From Porphyromonadaceae bacterium UBA3318 (GTDB taxonomy: Bacteria > Bacteroidota > Bacteroidia > Bacteroidales > Muribaculaceae): a DNA stretch of 15,950 bases. Positions 6,996 to 13,904 of the stretch are shown here, one piece after another (positions within the stretch are counted from its first letter, which is position 1; each line of letters begins with the position of its first letter). The DNA is taken from NCBI GenBank assembly GCA_002361235.1, contig DESI01000030.1, forward strand, positions 1-15,950. Direction: 5' to 3'. The notes under the pieces are model-generated. The model was not told where the DNA came from and did no database searches. It saw nothing but the letters and a program-made list of their open reading frames with translations. The translations under genes were made by a program, and so were the position numbers.

Positions 6996-7013
6996 CAATT
7001 ATTTTCCCGAACC

Positions 7014-7063
7014 GACATAAAAGACATAAAAAAGGTGTGAGGGAAACTCAGTTCCGCCACACC
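7014..7063 (-). terminator. Intrinsic terminator downstream of the sigma factor gene
   Basis: On the minus strand a hairpin with outer stem GGTGTG/CACACC (arms 7058-7063 and 7034-7039) and an inner GGAA/TTCC pairing is followed at once by a run of six T (7033 to 7028). The T-rich tail continues as an exact 9-nt tandem duplication of GACATAAAA (plus-strand reading, 7014-7022 and 7023-7031). This is the clearest intrinsic terminator in the window. It lies about 180 bp past the sigma gene stop, beyond the 9-nt arrays. Confidence 0.75.
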
Positions 7064-7084
7064 CCGGCATATATTAACCTTCAA

Positions 7085-7141
7085 TCCTTTGTATCCTTGT
7101 ATAGTTTGTATGGTTTGTAAAGTTTATAAAGTTAAAAAAGT
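7085..7141. repeat. Degenerate 9-nt periodic array, first arm
   Basis: About six successive 9-nt units with the theme GTTTRTAAA can be read on the plus strand. Clear ones are GTTTGTATG (7104-7112), GTTTGTAAA (7113-7121), GTTTATAAA (7122-7130) and GTTAAAAAA (7131-7139). Two earlier, less exact units lie at 7085-7103. The array is inverted relative to the one at 7181-7216. Positions 7122-7135 can pair with 7183-7196 at 13 of 14 bases, giving a large imperfect hairpin. The function is unknown. Confidence 0.6.
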
Positions 7142-7180
7142 CAAGATGATAGTGCAGTCATTCGCAAGCTGAGGTATTCT

Positions 7181-7216
7181 CTTAACTTTCTAAACTTCTT
7201 CAACTCTTTCAACTGT
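7181..7216. repeat. Degenerate 9-nt periodic array, second inverted arm
   Basis: Four consecutive 9-nt units, CTTAACTTT, CTAAACTTC, TTCAACTCT and TTCAACTGT, share the theme YTNAACTYT. On the minus strand this reads GTTGAAAGA-GTTGAAGAA-GTTTAGAAA-GTTAAG, the same theme as the first arm in opposite orientation. A 39-bp unrelated spacer separates the arms. It begins 28 bp past the sigma gene stop, so it would be transcribed in the 3' untranslated region. Confidence 0.55.
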
Positions 7217-7243
7217 AATTTCCGCATACGGACTTTACTTGTA

Positions 7244-7741
7244 TTAGCTCAGCATGCTCTGCAGGCGCTTGCGGGCGAAGAATATGCGGCTCTTGACCGT
7301 GCCGAGGGGCAGACCCATCTTTTCGGCTATCTCGCCATACTTGTAGCCGGCAATGTACAATGAGAAGGGCACGCGGTATTCCTGACTGAAAGTGCCGATG
7401 GCCTTGGAAATCTCCTTGACGGCATACGAACCTTCGGGTGTGGTCAGTCCCGACTCCTGCGATATGTTGAGATGATACAGGTCCTCGGTGGTGTCCAATA
7501 TCGTCGCGCTGCGCGTCTGGCGACGGTAATTGTTGATGAAGATGTTGCGCATGATGGTGAACACCCATCCCTTGAAGTTGACGTTGTCAACGTATTTGGA
7601 CTGATTGTCCAAAACCTTGAGCGTCGTGTCCTGTACCAGATCCTGTGCGGTGTCTCGATTGGCTGTCAGACGGCAGGCGAAGTTAAACAGATTTCCCTGC
7701 AGTCCTACCAGCTTATCGCGTAATGATAAATTGTCAGCCAT
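7244..7741 (-). CDS. ECF-type RNA polymerase sigma factor
   Basis: Encodes 165 residues with the two domains of an extracytoplasmic-function sigma factor. Region 2 (about 13-77) includes DTAQDLVQDTTLKVLDN and GWVFTIMRNIFINNYRR. Region 4 (about 108-162) has the helix-turn-helix YGEIAEKMGLPLGTVKSRIFFARKRL. It should direct RNA polymerase to a specific promoter set. No anti-sigma gene follows: the next gene on this strand is an acyltransferase beyond a terminator. It is therefore an orphan ECF factor whose control is not visible. It is transcribed divergently from the DUF4924 gene, and the shared upstream region carries repeated CATATYCC elements. The family is certain; the regulon is unknown. 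Confidence 0.93.
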   Translation of the reverse strand: MADNLSLRDKLVGLQGNLFNFACRLTANRDTAQDLVQDTTLKVLDNQSKYVDNVNFKGWVFTIMRNIFINNYRRQTRSATILDTTEDLYHLNISQESGLTTPEGSYAVKEISKAIGTFSQEYRVPFSLYIAGYKYGEIAEKMGLPLGTVKSRIFFARKRLQSMLS

Positions 7742-7795
7742 AGTGGATCGTTTTTAGATTATACTCCTTAAACAATGATGCAGGGCTTTTGGTTC

Positions 7796-7881
7796 CATAT
7801 TCTTTTATTAATTGTCTGACATATCCCTATCGCTCCAAACATATCCCGATTCGTCTTTACCCGTATCCGCAATCATATTCT
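7796..7881. promoter_or_regulatory. CATATYCC iterated elements in the divergent control region
   Basis: Related 7- to 8-mers recur at 7796 (CATATTC), 7820 (CATATCCC), 7840 (CATATCCC), 7862 (CGTATCCG) and 7874 (CATATTCT). All are in the same orientation, with start spacings of 24, 20, 22 and 12 bp. The two central copies are identical, share ACATATCCC and are two helical turns apart. A minus-strand TATGTTTG (7843 to 7836), a TAnnTTTG match that could be the sigma gene's -7 element, overlaps the second exact copy. A regulator site for the sigma gene is plausible but inferred. Confidence 0.35.
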
Positions 7882-7919
7882 GATTCCCATGCCATTCACC
7901 GATCGGTTCAGACCCAAAA

Positions 7920-7951
7920 TTTGTTTAAAATTCACAGATTTAGTAATTTTG
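7920..7951 (+). promoter_or_regulatory. Bacteroides-type promoter for DUF4924-rfbD-prfC
   Basis: TTTG (7920-7923), a 20-bp spacer and TAATTTTG (7944-7951) match the -33 and -7 consensus of Bacteroidota exactly. The -7 element ends only 8 bp before the ATG at 7960, so the transcript should have almost no leader. The promoter also shows that the ATG at 7789, in the same frame, is not the real start. Confidence 0.7.
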
Positions 7952-7959
7952 CAGAGATT

Positions 7960-8511
7960 ATGATAACAGCATCAGCGAAAAAGAGAGAGAACATAGCCGA
8001 ATATCTGCTGTATATGTGGCAGATCGAGGACCTGATACGCGCCTACGGGCTTGACATAGACCGCATTCAGAAGGAAATAATAGACCGTTACCAGGGACTG
8101 ACCGACACGCAGCGCCGCGACATGCGCGACTGGTACGAAAGCCTGATCGACATGATGCGCCGCGAGGACGTGGCCCAGAAGGGCCACCTGCAGCTGAACC
8201 GCAATACCCTTGCCGACCTGGAGCGCCTGCACCGCCAGCTCCTGTCCGACCCTAAATTCTCGGCCTACTCCAACCAGTACTACGCCACGCTGCCCCTCAT
8301 AGTCGAGCTCCGCTCCAAGGCCGGCGACAACAGGAAGGACGAAATCGAGACCCTGTTCGAAGCAATGTACGGACTGCTGATGCTGCGCATCCAGCACAAA
8401 CCCGTGAGCGACGACACCCTCGCCGCCTCCAAGCAGATATCGAAATTCCTCGCCCTCCTCGCCTCATACTATAAAAAGGATTACAACAACGAGCTTTTCA
8501 ATCAGGATTGA
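7960..8511 (+). CDS. DUF4924 family protein of unknown function
   Basis: Encodes 183 residues. The N-terminus, KKRENIAEYLLYMWQIEDLIRAY, is the characteristic opening of the DUF4924 family, which as far as I know is confined to Bacteroidota. The protein appears soluble and largely helical, with many charged residues and no signal peptide or membrane segment. The frame stays open upstream to an ATG at 7789. I place the start at 7960 because the family motif begins there and a perfect promoter lies just upstream, inside the longer frame. It ends 4 bp before rfbD, and prfC follows, so the three probably share a transcript. I do not know its function, and the neighbours do not settle it. Confidence 0.85.
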   Translation: MITASAKKRENIAEYLLYMWQIEDLIRAYGLDIDRIQKEIIDRYQGLTDTQRRDMRDWYESLIDMMRREDVAQKGHLQLNRNTLADLERLHRQLLSDPKFSAYSNQYYATLPLIVELRSKAGDNRKDEIETLFEAMYGLLMLRIQHKPVSDDTLAASKQISKFLALLASYYKKDYNNELFNQD

Positions 8512-8515
8512 CCCT

Positions 8516-9367
8516 ATGCGAATATTAGTGACAGGAAGCAATGGCCAGCTCGGTCGGTCGCTGCGACGCGCGTTCGCCGGCGACCCCGACATCACGGCAC
8601 AATTTACGGACTACGACACGCTCGACATCACCGACACCGATGCCGTGGCTGCCTATCTTGAGTCCAACCCGGCCGACATCATCATCAACTGCGCCGCATA
8701 CACCGCCGTGGACCGCGCCGAAAGCGACCCGGAAGCCGCACGCCGCCTCAACGCCCTGGCTCCCGGCATCTTAGGCAAAGCCGCCTCAAAAGCCGGTGCC
8801 AGGATAATACACGTATCCACCGACTATGTGTTCAACGGCGAGAACTTCAAGCCCTGCACCGAACTGGACGAGGCCGACCCCAAAAGCGTGTACGGCCGCA
8901 CCAAGCTCGAGGGCGAGTCGATGGTCAAGGCCGCAAACCATGACGCCGTCGTGATCCGCACCGCATGGCTTTACTCCGAATTCGGCAACAATTTCGTCAA
9001 GACCATGCTCCGCCTCGGTGCCGAACGAAAGGAAATCTCGGTTGTGGCCGACCAGATCGGAACCCCGACGTACGCACAGGACCTGGCCGATGCCATCCAT
9101 GCCGTCGTCAGGAATCCCGAATGGCATCCCGGCGTGTATCACTTCACAGACGAGGGTGTCGCATCGTGGTACGACTTCGCCATGGAGATATTCCGACTCG
9201 CCGGCAACACCGACGTGACCGTGCATCCCATCAACACCGCCCAGTATCCCACGGCCGCATGCCGACCACACTATTCCGTGCTGGCCAAGGACAAGATCAA
9301 GTCCGTGTACGGCATCGACATTCCCTACTGGCGCGACTCGCTGATCAAATGTATTAACAATCTCTGA
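8516..9367 (+). CDS. rfbD: dTDP-4-dehydrorhamnose reductase
   Basis: Encodes 283 residues, typical for RmlD/RfbD, which makes the last step of dTDP-L-rhamnose synthesis using NAD(P)H. It is an extended short-chain dehydrogenase: the cofactor loop GSNGQLG is at 7-13, the STDYVF motif at 101-106, and the catalytic YxxxK as Y126-K130 (YGRTK). INCAAYTAVDRAE (57-69) is the usual family segment. The product feeds O-antigen or capsule synthesis. The other rml genes are not in the window. It starts 4 bp after the DUF4924 stop. The stop codon lies in the first copy of a 20-bp tandem duplication (9350-9389). Confidence 0.94.
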   Translation: MRILVTGSNGQLGRSLRRAFAGDPDITAQFTDYDTLDITDTDAVAAYLESNPADIIINCAAYTAVDRAESDPEAARRLNALAPGILGKAASKAGARIIHVSTDYVFNGENFKPCTELDEADPKSVYGRTKLEGESMVKAANHDAVVIRTAWLYSEFGNNFVKTMLRLGAERKEISVVADQIGTPTYAQDLADAIHAVVRNPEWHPGVYHFTDEGVASWYDFAMEIFRLAGNTDVTVHPINTAQYPTAACRPHYSVLAKDKIKSVYGIDIPYWRDSLIKCINNL

Positions 9368-9389
9368 TTTGCATTGACAATCTCTGATT
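9350..9389. repeat. 20-bp tandem duplication across the rfbD stop codon
   Basis: Positions 9350-9369 and 9370-9389 are adjacent 20-bp units identical at 18 of 20 bases; both end in ACAATCTCTGATT. The first unit contains the last codons and TGA stop of rfbD. The second lies in the gap before prfC. It looks like a recent slippage duplication rather than a regulator site. Confidence 0.75.
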
Positions 9390-9411
9390 CCCCCGAACTC
9401 ATTTCATCACA

Positions 9412-10995
9412 ATGTCTGACGAACTGACCAAAGAAATAAAGCGCCGGCGCACATTCGCCATCATCTCGCACCCCGACGCCGGCAAAACGACCCTGACCGA
9501 AAAGCTGCTGCTGTTCGGAGGCGCCATCCACGTGGCCGGAGCCGTAAAGAGCAACAAGATAAAGAAGACCGCCACCTCCGACTGGATGGAGATCGAGAAA
9601 CAGCGCGGCATCTCGGTGGCCACCTCCGTGATGGGCTTCGACTACGGCGACTATAAGATCAACATCCTGGACACACCGGGCCACCAGGACTTTGCCGAGG
9701 ATACGTTCCGCACCCTTACGGCGGTGGATTCGGTCATCATCGTGGTTGACGTGGCCAAGGGCGTCGAGACACAGACACGCCGCCTGATGGAAGTGTGCCG
9801 TATGCGCAACACGCCCGTCATCATCTTCGTCAACAAGCTGGACCGCGAGGGCCGCGACCCGTTCGAGATTCTTGACGAGCTGGAGCAGGAACTGAAGATA
9901 GGCGTACGCCCCCTGACCTGGCCCATCAACATCGGCGCTCGCTTCAAGGGCGTGTACAACATATACGGCAAGCGGCTCGACCTGTTCACCCCCTCGAAGC
10001 AGACCGTGACCGAGCGCGTGGAGATAGACGACATCAACTCGCCCGAAATCGACGGGCGCGTGGGCGCCGACGACGCCGCCCGCCTGCGCGACGACCTGGA
10101 GCTGATAGAGGGCGTGTACCCCGACTTCGACACCGATGCCTACCTGCGCGGCGAGGTGGCGCCCGTATTCTTCGGCTCGGCGCTGAACACATTCGGCGTC
10201 AAGGAGCTGCTCGACACATTCGTTCGCATCGCCCCGGCGCCGCAGCCCATCGAGGCCGTGGAACGCACCGTGCGTCCGGAGGAAGACCAATTCTCGGGCT
10301 TCGTGTTCAAGATTCACGCCAACATGGACCCCAACCACCGCTCCAGCCTGGCCTTCGTGAAGATATGCTCCGGCAAGTTCGAGCGCAACGTGTATTACCA
10401 CCACGTGCGCCAGGACAAGCAGATGCGCTTCGCCGCCCCCACGGCGTTCATGGCCCAGAAGAAAAGCGTGGTGGACGAGGCATATCCCGGCGACATCGTC
10501 GGCATACCCGACACCGGCAACTTCAAGATAGGCGACACGCTGACCGGCGGCGAGAACCTGCACTTCAAGGGCCTCCCCTCGTTCAGCCCCGAAATGTTCA
10601 AATACATCGAGAACGCCGACCCCATGAAGGCCAAGCAGCTGGAGAAAGGGATCAGCCAGCTGATGGACGAAGGCGTGGCGCAGATGTTCGTCAACCAGTT
10701 CAACGGCCGCAAGCTGATAGGCACCGTGGGCCAGCTGCAGTTCGAGGTGATACAGTTCCGCCTGCTGCACGAATACGGCGCGCAGTGCCGCTGGGAGCCC
10801 ATCAGTCTCTACAAGGCATGCTGGATCGAGAGCGACGACCCCAAGGCCCTGGAAGCCTTCAAGCGCCGCAAGCTGCAGTACATGGCCAAGGACAAGGAAG
10901 GGCGCGACGTGTTCTTAGCGGACTCCAACTATGTGCTGCAGATGGCGCAGTCCGATTTCCCCGAAATCAAGTTCCACTTCTCCTCGGAATTCTGA
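9412..10995 (+). CDS. prfC: Peptide chain release factor 3
   Basis: Encodes 527 residues (E. coli RF3 is 529). RF3 is a GTPase that removes RF1 or RF2 from the ribosome after peptide release. The GTPase motifs are G1 HPDAGKTT (20-27), switch II DTPGHQDF (87-94) and G4 NKLD (141-144). The EKQRGISVATSVMGF segment (62-76) is the RF3-type switch I region. The C-terminal domains keep the family sequence, including GTVGQLQFEV. It lies 44 bp after rfbD, a pairing I associate with Bacteroidales, and probably shares the promoter at 7920. A hairpin across its stop codon may end the transcript. Confidence 0.97.
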   Translation: MSDELTKEIKRRRTFAIISHPDAGKTTLTEKLLLFGGAIHVAGAVKSNKIKKTATSDWMEIEKQRGISVATSVMGFDYGDYKINILDTPGHQDFAEDTFRTLTAVDSVIIVVDVAKGVETQTRRLMEVCRMRNTPVIIFVNKLDREGRDPFEILDELEQELKIGVRPLTWPINIGARFKGVYNIYGKRLDLFTPSKQTVTERVEIDDINSPEIDGRVGADDAARLRDDLELIEGVYPDFDTDAYLRGEVAPVFFGSALNTFGVKELLDTFVRIAPAPQPIEAVERTVRPEEDQFSGFVFKIHANMDPNHRSSLAFVKICSGKFERNVYYHHVRQDKQMRFAAPTAFMAQKKSVVDEAYPGDIVGIPDTGNFKIGDTLTGGENLHFKGLPSFSPEMFKYIENADPMKAKQLEKGISQLMDEGVAQMFVNQFNGRKLIGTVGQLQFEVIQFRLLHEYGAQCRWEPISLYKACWIESDDPKALEAFKRRKLQYMAKDKEGRDVFLADSNYVLQMAQSDFPEIKFHFSSEF

Positions 10996-11022
10996 CGCCG
11001 CACCCGCGCCGGGGAATTCCGA
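10984..11022 (+). terminator. Hairpin across the prfC stop codon, possible terminator
   Basis: TCGGAATTC (10984-10992) and GAATTCCGA (11014-11022) form a perfect 9-bp stem around a 21-nt GC-rich loop. The first arm overlaps the last codons of prfC. The next bases read TTTGG, not a strong T-run, and those T bases are also the -33 element of the next promoter. Termination is possible but not certain. Confidence 0.35.
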
Positions 11023-11054
11023 TTTGGAGAAATGACCGATTATAACTAATTTTG
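11023..11054 (+). promoter_or_regulatory. Bacteroides-type promoter of the envelope/CoA operon
   Basis: TTTG (11023-11026), a 20-bp spacer and TAATTTTG (11047-11054) are an exact match to the phylum consensus and identical in layout to the DUF4924 promoter. The -7 element ends 4 bp before the ATG at 11059, so transcription should start at or very near that ATG. It would drive the following six genes. Confidence 0.7.
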
Positions 11055-11058
11055 CCTC

Positions 11059-11361
11059 ATGAAGAAGACTAAAAAAATGAGTTTCTGGATGCGTCGCCGG
11101 TCGCACATCGCGCCGCTGCTGATAGGCAGCCTGGTGATCGCGCTGCTGTTCTTCAACGAAGACACCTCGTGGAAGAACAACATGAAGTACCAGGCTCAGA
11201 TCAAGTCGCTTCAGGAGGAGATCAAGGCCTGCAACGACTCCGCGCAATGGTTCCGCGAGCGCCGCGAGCAACTGCTCACCGGCAACGAGGAACTGGAGCA
11301 GATAGCCCGCGAGGAATACCACATGCAGAAACCCACCGAGGACGTATATCTCCTCCGATAA
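11059..11361 (+). CDS. DivIC/FtsB-like septum formation initiator protein
   Basis: Encodes 100 residues with the standard layout of the family: a short basic cytoplasmic N-terminus, one membrane helix (about 17-33, IAPLLIGSLVIALLFF) and a periplasmic coiled coil (about 38-80, IKSLQEEIKACNDSAQW and onward). It ends with the segment LEQIAREEYHMQKPTEDVYLL, typical of DivIC. These proteins pair with FtsL and FtsQ/DivIB in the divisome. The predicted transcription start lies at the first ATG, so translation may begin there on a leaderless mRNA or at the in-frame ATG at 11077. The latter follows an A-run and would give 94 residues. The stop overlaps the next ATG (TAATG). Confidence 0.87.
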   Translation: MKKTKKMSFWMRRRSHIAPLLIGSLVIALLFFNEDTSWKNNMKYQAQIKSLQEEIKACNDSAQWFRERREQLLTGNEELEQIAREEYHMQKPTEDVYLLR

Positions 11362-11840
11362 TGACCGTATTGCATCGGAAAATGAAAAAGGCACAAGACT
11401 CCCCCGATAATAAACTGAAGAAGGAGCGCATACGCCGCGCCATGGAGCGCACGGCCACGTTCGGACTGCTGCTGCTGGCCATAGGGCTGGTGGCACCCTT
11501 CACCAACCTGTCGAACACCGCGCTGCTCTCCGCGTTCAAATGGATATTCGCCGCCGGATCGCTGATATATCTGCTGGCACGCATATTCGGCGGCACGGAT
11601 CCGCAGGCCTCCGTGCGCCTGCGCAGACTGCGCCGCATGGAGGTATGGGCAGGCGTGGCATTCTGCGCGGCCACGTTCTTCTGGTTCTACAACACGTCGC
11701 GTTATCCCTACATGTCGCTGGCCGTGATGCGCGACACCGTGGTGTTCACCCTTGCCGGCGCGCTGATCCAGATCATAGCCGCATGGATGATAGCCTCGCA
11801 GATGAAGAAGGAGGGCGGAAATCCGTTCGATAGGAAATGA
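11361..11840 (+). CDS. Four-TM inner-membrane protein of unknown function
   Basis: Encodes 159 residues from the ATG in the TAATG overlap with the DivIC-like gene; ATG at 11382 is an alternative. After a basic N-terminus of about 30 residues there are four hydrophobic segments, at about 33-50, 54-75, 95-111 and 125-147. A basic loop (RLRRLRRME) lies between the second and third, and the C-terminus is short and charged. The loop charges suggest both ends are cytoplasmic. I do not recognise the family. It overlaps coaX by 4 bp (ATGA), so it is translationally coupled to both neighbours. The context suggests an envelope or division accessory role, but the sequence shows no catalytic motif. Confidence 0.8.
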   Translation: MTVLHRKMKKAQDSPDNKLKKERIRRAMERTATFGLLLLAIGLVAPFTNLSNTALLSAFKWIFAAGSLIYLLARIFGGTDPQASVRLRRLRRMEVWAGVAFCAATFFWFYNTSRYPYMSLAVMRDTVVFTLAGALIQIIAAWMIASQMKKEGGNPFDRK

Positions 11841-12589
11841 GCCGGGACAGACGCATAATGACCGTGGACGTGGGCAACACGTCGGCCAAGCTCACCGTGA
11901 TGGAGGGCCCGGACAGTGTGGTCAGCGTCACGGTGCCGGAGGTGACGCAGGGCGCCGTGACCGGAATGCTGCAGGACACCGGCGCCGAGGGCGTGATAAG
12001 CTGCTCGGTCGGTCCCGACATCAGCGGCATCCTCGCCGCCGTATGCGCAAGCCGCAACCTGCCTTACGTGTCGCTTGACGCCGGCACGCCGGTGCCCGTG
12101 GAGGTCGACTACGACCGCGCGGGGTTAGGCGCCGACCGTCTCGCCGCCGCCGTGGGCGTGGCCGAACCGGACCGGTGCTGGCTGATAGCCGACGCCGGCA
12201 CCGCGCTGACACTGGACATGACCCGCGGCATGACATTCGCCGGCGGCTCCATAGCCCCGGGCATGAATATGCGCTTCGAGAGCCTGCACAGCCACACGAG
12301 CCGCCTTCCGTTGGTGTCGCCCGAAGGCACCGCGCCACTGTTCGCCCGCGACACCGCGCAGGCAATACGCTCGGGAGTGATACGGGGCATGGCTTACGAG
12401 ACCATGTCGGCGCTCGGTCAGTTCCGCCAGTTCTGTCCCGACGCGCGTCTGTGCGTCACCGGAGGCGACGCCCCCGTGCTGAGCCGGCAACTCACCATAA
12501 TGAATGTGCCGCACACCGTGTGCAATAACGCGGTGGCACGCGGACTTGTCAAAATATTCAATTACTGCGAATCGTTAAGAGAGAAATGA
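11837..12589 (+). CDS. coaX: Type III pantothenate kinase
   Basis: Encodes 250 residues and performs the first step of coenzyme A synthesis, phosphorylation of pantothenate by ATP. The type III (ASKHA-fold) motifs are visible: the phosphate loop DVGNT (11-15), GADR (98-101) with D99, DAGTALTLD (119-127), and GGSIAPGM (136-143). This class is not inhibited by CoA and typically needs a monovalent cation. The start overlaps the upstream gene by 4 bp, and its stop overlaps the next start in the same way (ATGA at 12586-12589), so it is embedded in an envelope-protein run. Confidence 0.93.
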   Translation: MSRDRRIMTVDVGNTSAKLTVMEGPDSVVSVTVPEVTQGAVTGMLQDTGAEGVISCSVGPDISGILAAVCASRNLPYVSLDAGTPVPVEVDYDRAGLGADRLAAAVGVAEPDRCWLIADAGTALTLDMTRGMTFAGGSIAPGMNMRFESLHSHTSRLPLVSPEGTAPLFARDTAQAIRSGVIRGMAYETMSALGQFRQFCPDARLCVTGGDAPVLSRQLTIMNVPHTVCNNAVARGLVKIFNYCESLREK

Positions 12590-13866
12590 GCAAGATAACA
12601 CGACTTATAGCGACAGTGGCCGCAGTGACGGTCATGACAGGCGCGATGGCCCAGAACACCACCACGCCCTACTCCATGTATGGCTACGGCATGCTCCGCG
12701 ACAACGCCACCTCCATGCAGCGCCAGATGGGTTCCGTCGGCGTGGCCATGAATTCCGGCCGGCAGGTCAACGTGATGAACCCGGCGGCATACGCGGCCAC
12801 CGACTCTCTGACGTTCCTGTTCGACCTGGGCGCCGATGTCTCGATGATGTGGAGCAAGGAAGGAAGCGTCAAGGAATACGCCACCGGAGGCGGCGTGGAC
12901 TATATGACCGCACAGTTCCGAATGGGAAAGCATTTCGGCGGATCCATCGGTATGCTGCCCCTCACGTCGGTGGGCTATTCGTTCGGCAACGAGATCAAGC
13001 ACGGCACACTGGCCAACCAGGGTACGGGCGGCATCAACCAGCTGTACCTCGGCGTGGCCGCACAATATTTCGGAGTGTCGCTCGGAGTGAACATAGGCTA
13101 TGACTTCGGTACCATCACCAACGACTTCTTCACCACCCCCACCGGCCAGAACCAGGTCAAGACCGAGCACACCATGAACGTGCGCGACTGGGACCTGCTC
13201 ATCGGCGCGCAGTACACGCTGCGCCCCTCGCAATTCAGCAAGGCCGTGGTGGGCGTGACATACAAGCCCAAGAAGACACTGCTCGGCACCGCACGCGTCA
13301 CCAAGCAGACACTGGCTTCGGACAACAAGGTGGACCTGACCACAATCTCGGAGATGGGCCTGCGCAACCATTACTACACACCCAACTCCGTGGGAGCCGG
13401 CTTAAGCTACACCCACGAGAAGGCATCGCGCTGGATGGTGGAGTTCGACTACCTGTGGCAAGGCTGGAGCGACTGCAAGTACGACCCCATGTATGCCAAC
13501 GGCGAGCTGATGGACAAGAACGACCTGGTGTTCCAGGGCATGAAGTTCAACGACCGCATGCGTTATGCCGTGGGCGCCGAATTCGTGCCCAAACTCCGAG
13601 GCAATTACGGCGAGCGCATCAACTACCGCATCGGCGCCTACTACTGCGACGACTACCTCAAGATAGACTCCAACAGGCTGCGCGAATACGGCGTGACATG
13701 CGGTTTCGGATTCCCCACGCCCGAGGGCAAGACCATGATCAACCTCGGCCTGGAGTGGAAGCACCGCCAGGCATCGCCGCAGACCCTGATTTCCGAAAAC
13801 TACTTCAACGTCACCCTCGGAGTCAACTTCAACGAGGTGTGGTTCTTCAAGCGCAAGATCAAGTAA
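12586..13866 (+). CDS. Outer-membrane beta-barrel protein
   Basis: Encodes 426 residues with a clear signal peptide (about 1-22, cleaved after GAMA). The mature start TTTPYSMYGYGMLRDNATSMQRQMGSVGVAMNSG and the block MNPAAYAATDSLTFLFDLGADV resemble a Bacteroidota outer-membrane family found next to coaX and lptC. The rest alternates aromatic and polar residues, as in beta strands, and the end NVTLGVNFNEVWFFKRKIK fits a final barrel strand. FadL-type transporters have a similar look, but I see no basis for naming a substrate. It is coupled to coaX by an ATGA overlap, and lptC begins 38 bp after it. The barrel is inferred from the pattern; the function is unknown. Confidence 0.8.
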   Translation: MSKITRLIATVAAVTVMTGAMAQNTTTPYSMYGYGMLRDNATSMQRQMGSVGVAMNSGRQVNVMNPAAYAATDSLTFLFDLGADVSMMWSKEGSVKEYATGGGVDYMTAQFRMGKHFGGSIGMLPLTSVGYSFGNEIKHGTLANQGTGGINQLYLGVAAQYFGVSLGVNIGYDFGTITNDFFTTPTGQNQVKTEHTMNVRDWDLLIGAQYTLRPSQFSKAVVGVTYKPKKTLLGTARVTKQTLASDNKVDLTTISEMGLRNHYYTPNSVGAGLSYTHEKASRWMVEFDYLWQGWSDCKYDPMYANGELMDKNDLVFQGMKFNDRMRYAVGAEFVPKLRGNYGERINYRIGAYYCDDYLKIDSNRLREYGVTCGFGFPTPEGKTMINLGLEWKHRQASPQTLISENYFNVTLGVNFNEVWFFKRKIK

Positions 13867-13904
13867 TTCGCAACGTACTCCAAGTGAAGCGGCATCTGAC
13901 AGAC

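Larger units (their letters stand above)
6919..7243. other. 325-base intergenic region between the acyltransferase and sigma genes
   Basis: No convincing protein is encoded here. Read on the minus strand from the sigma gene it holds, in order: an array of 9-nt periodic sequence (7181-7216), a 39-bp spacer, a second inverted array (7085-7141), an intrinsic terminator (7028-7063), a promoter for the acyltransferase gene (6988-6995) and an AT-rich leader. An ORF that runs through the arrays on the minus strand (7209-7568) overlaps the sigma gene in another frame and is rejected. Confidence 0.7.

Noticed and set aside
7789..7959. N-terminal extension of the DUF4924 protein from ATG 7789
   Set aside because: The extension runs through a perfect promoter and the CATATYCC elements, and the family sequence begins at 7960.
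9325..10770. 481-residue open frame on the minus strand opposite prfC
   Set aside because: It is a His/Val/Leu-rich antisense shadow of a complete, well-conserved RF3 gene, caused by high GC and codon bias.
11169..11360. Upstream extension of the four-TM protein frame
   Set aside because: It overlaps the DivIC-like gene out of frame; the TAATG junction gives a natural start at 11361.
13455..13904. Upstream extension of the LptC frame
   Set aside because: It is an arginine-rich shadow of the outer-membrane protein gene; the lipoprotein signal begins at 13905.
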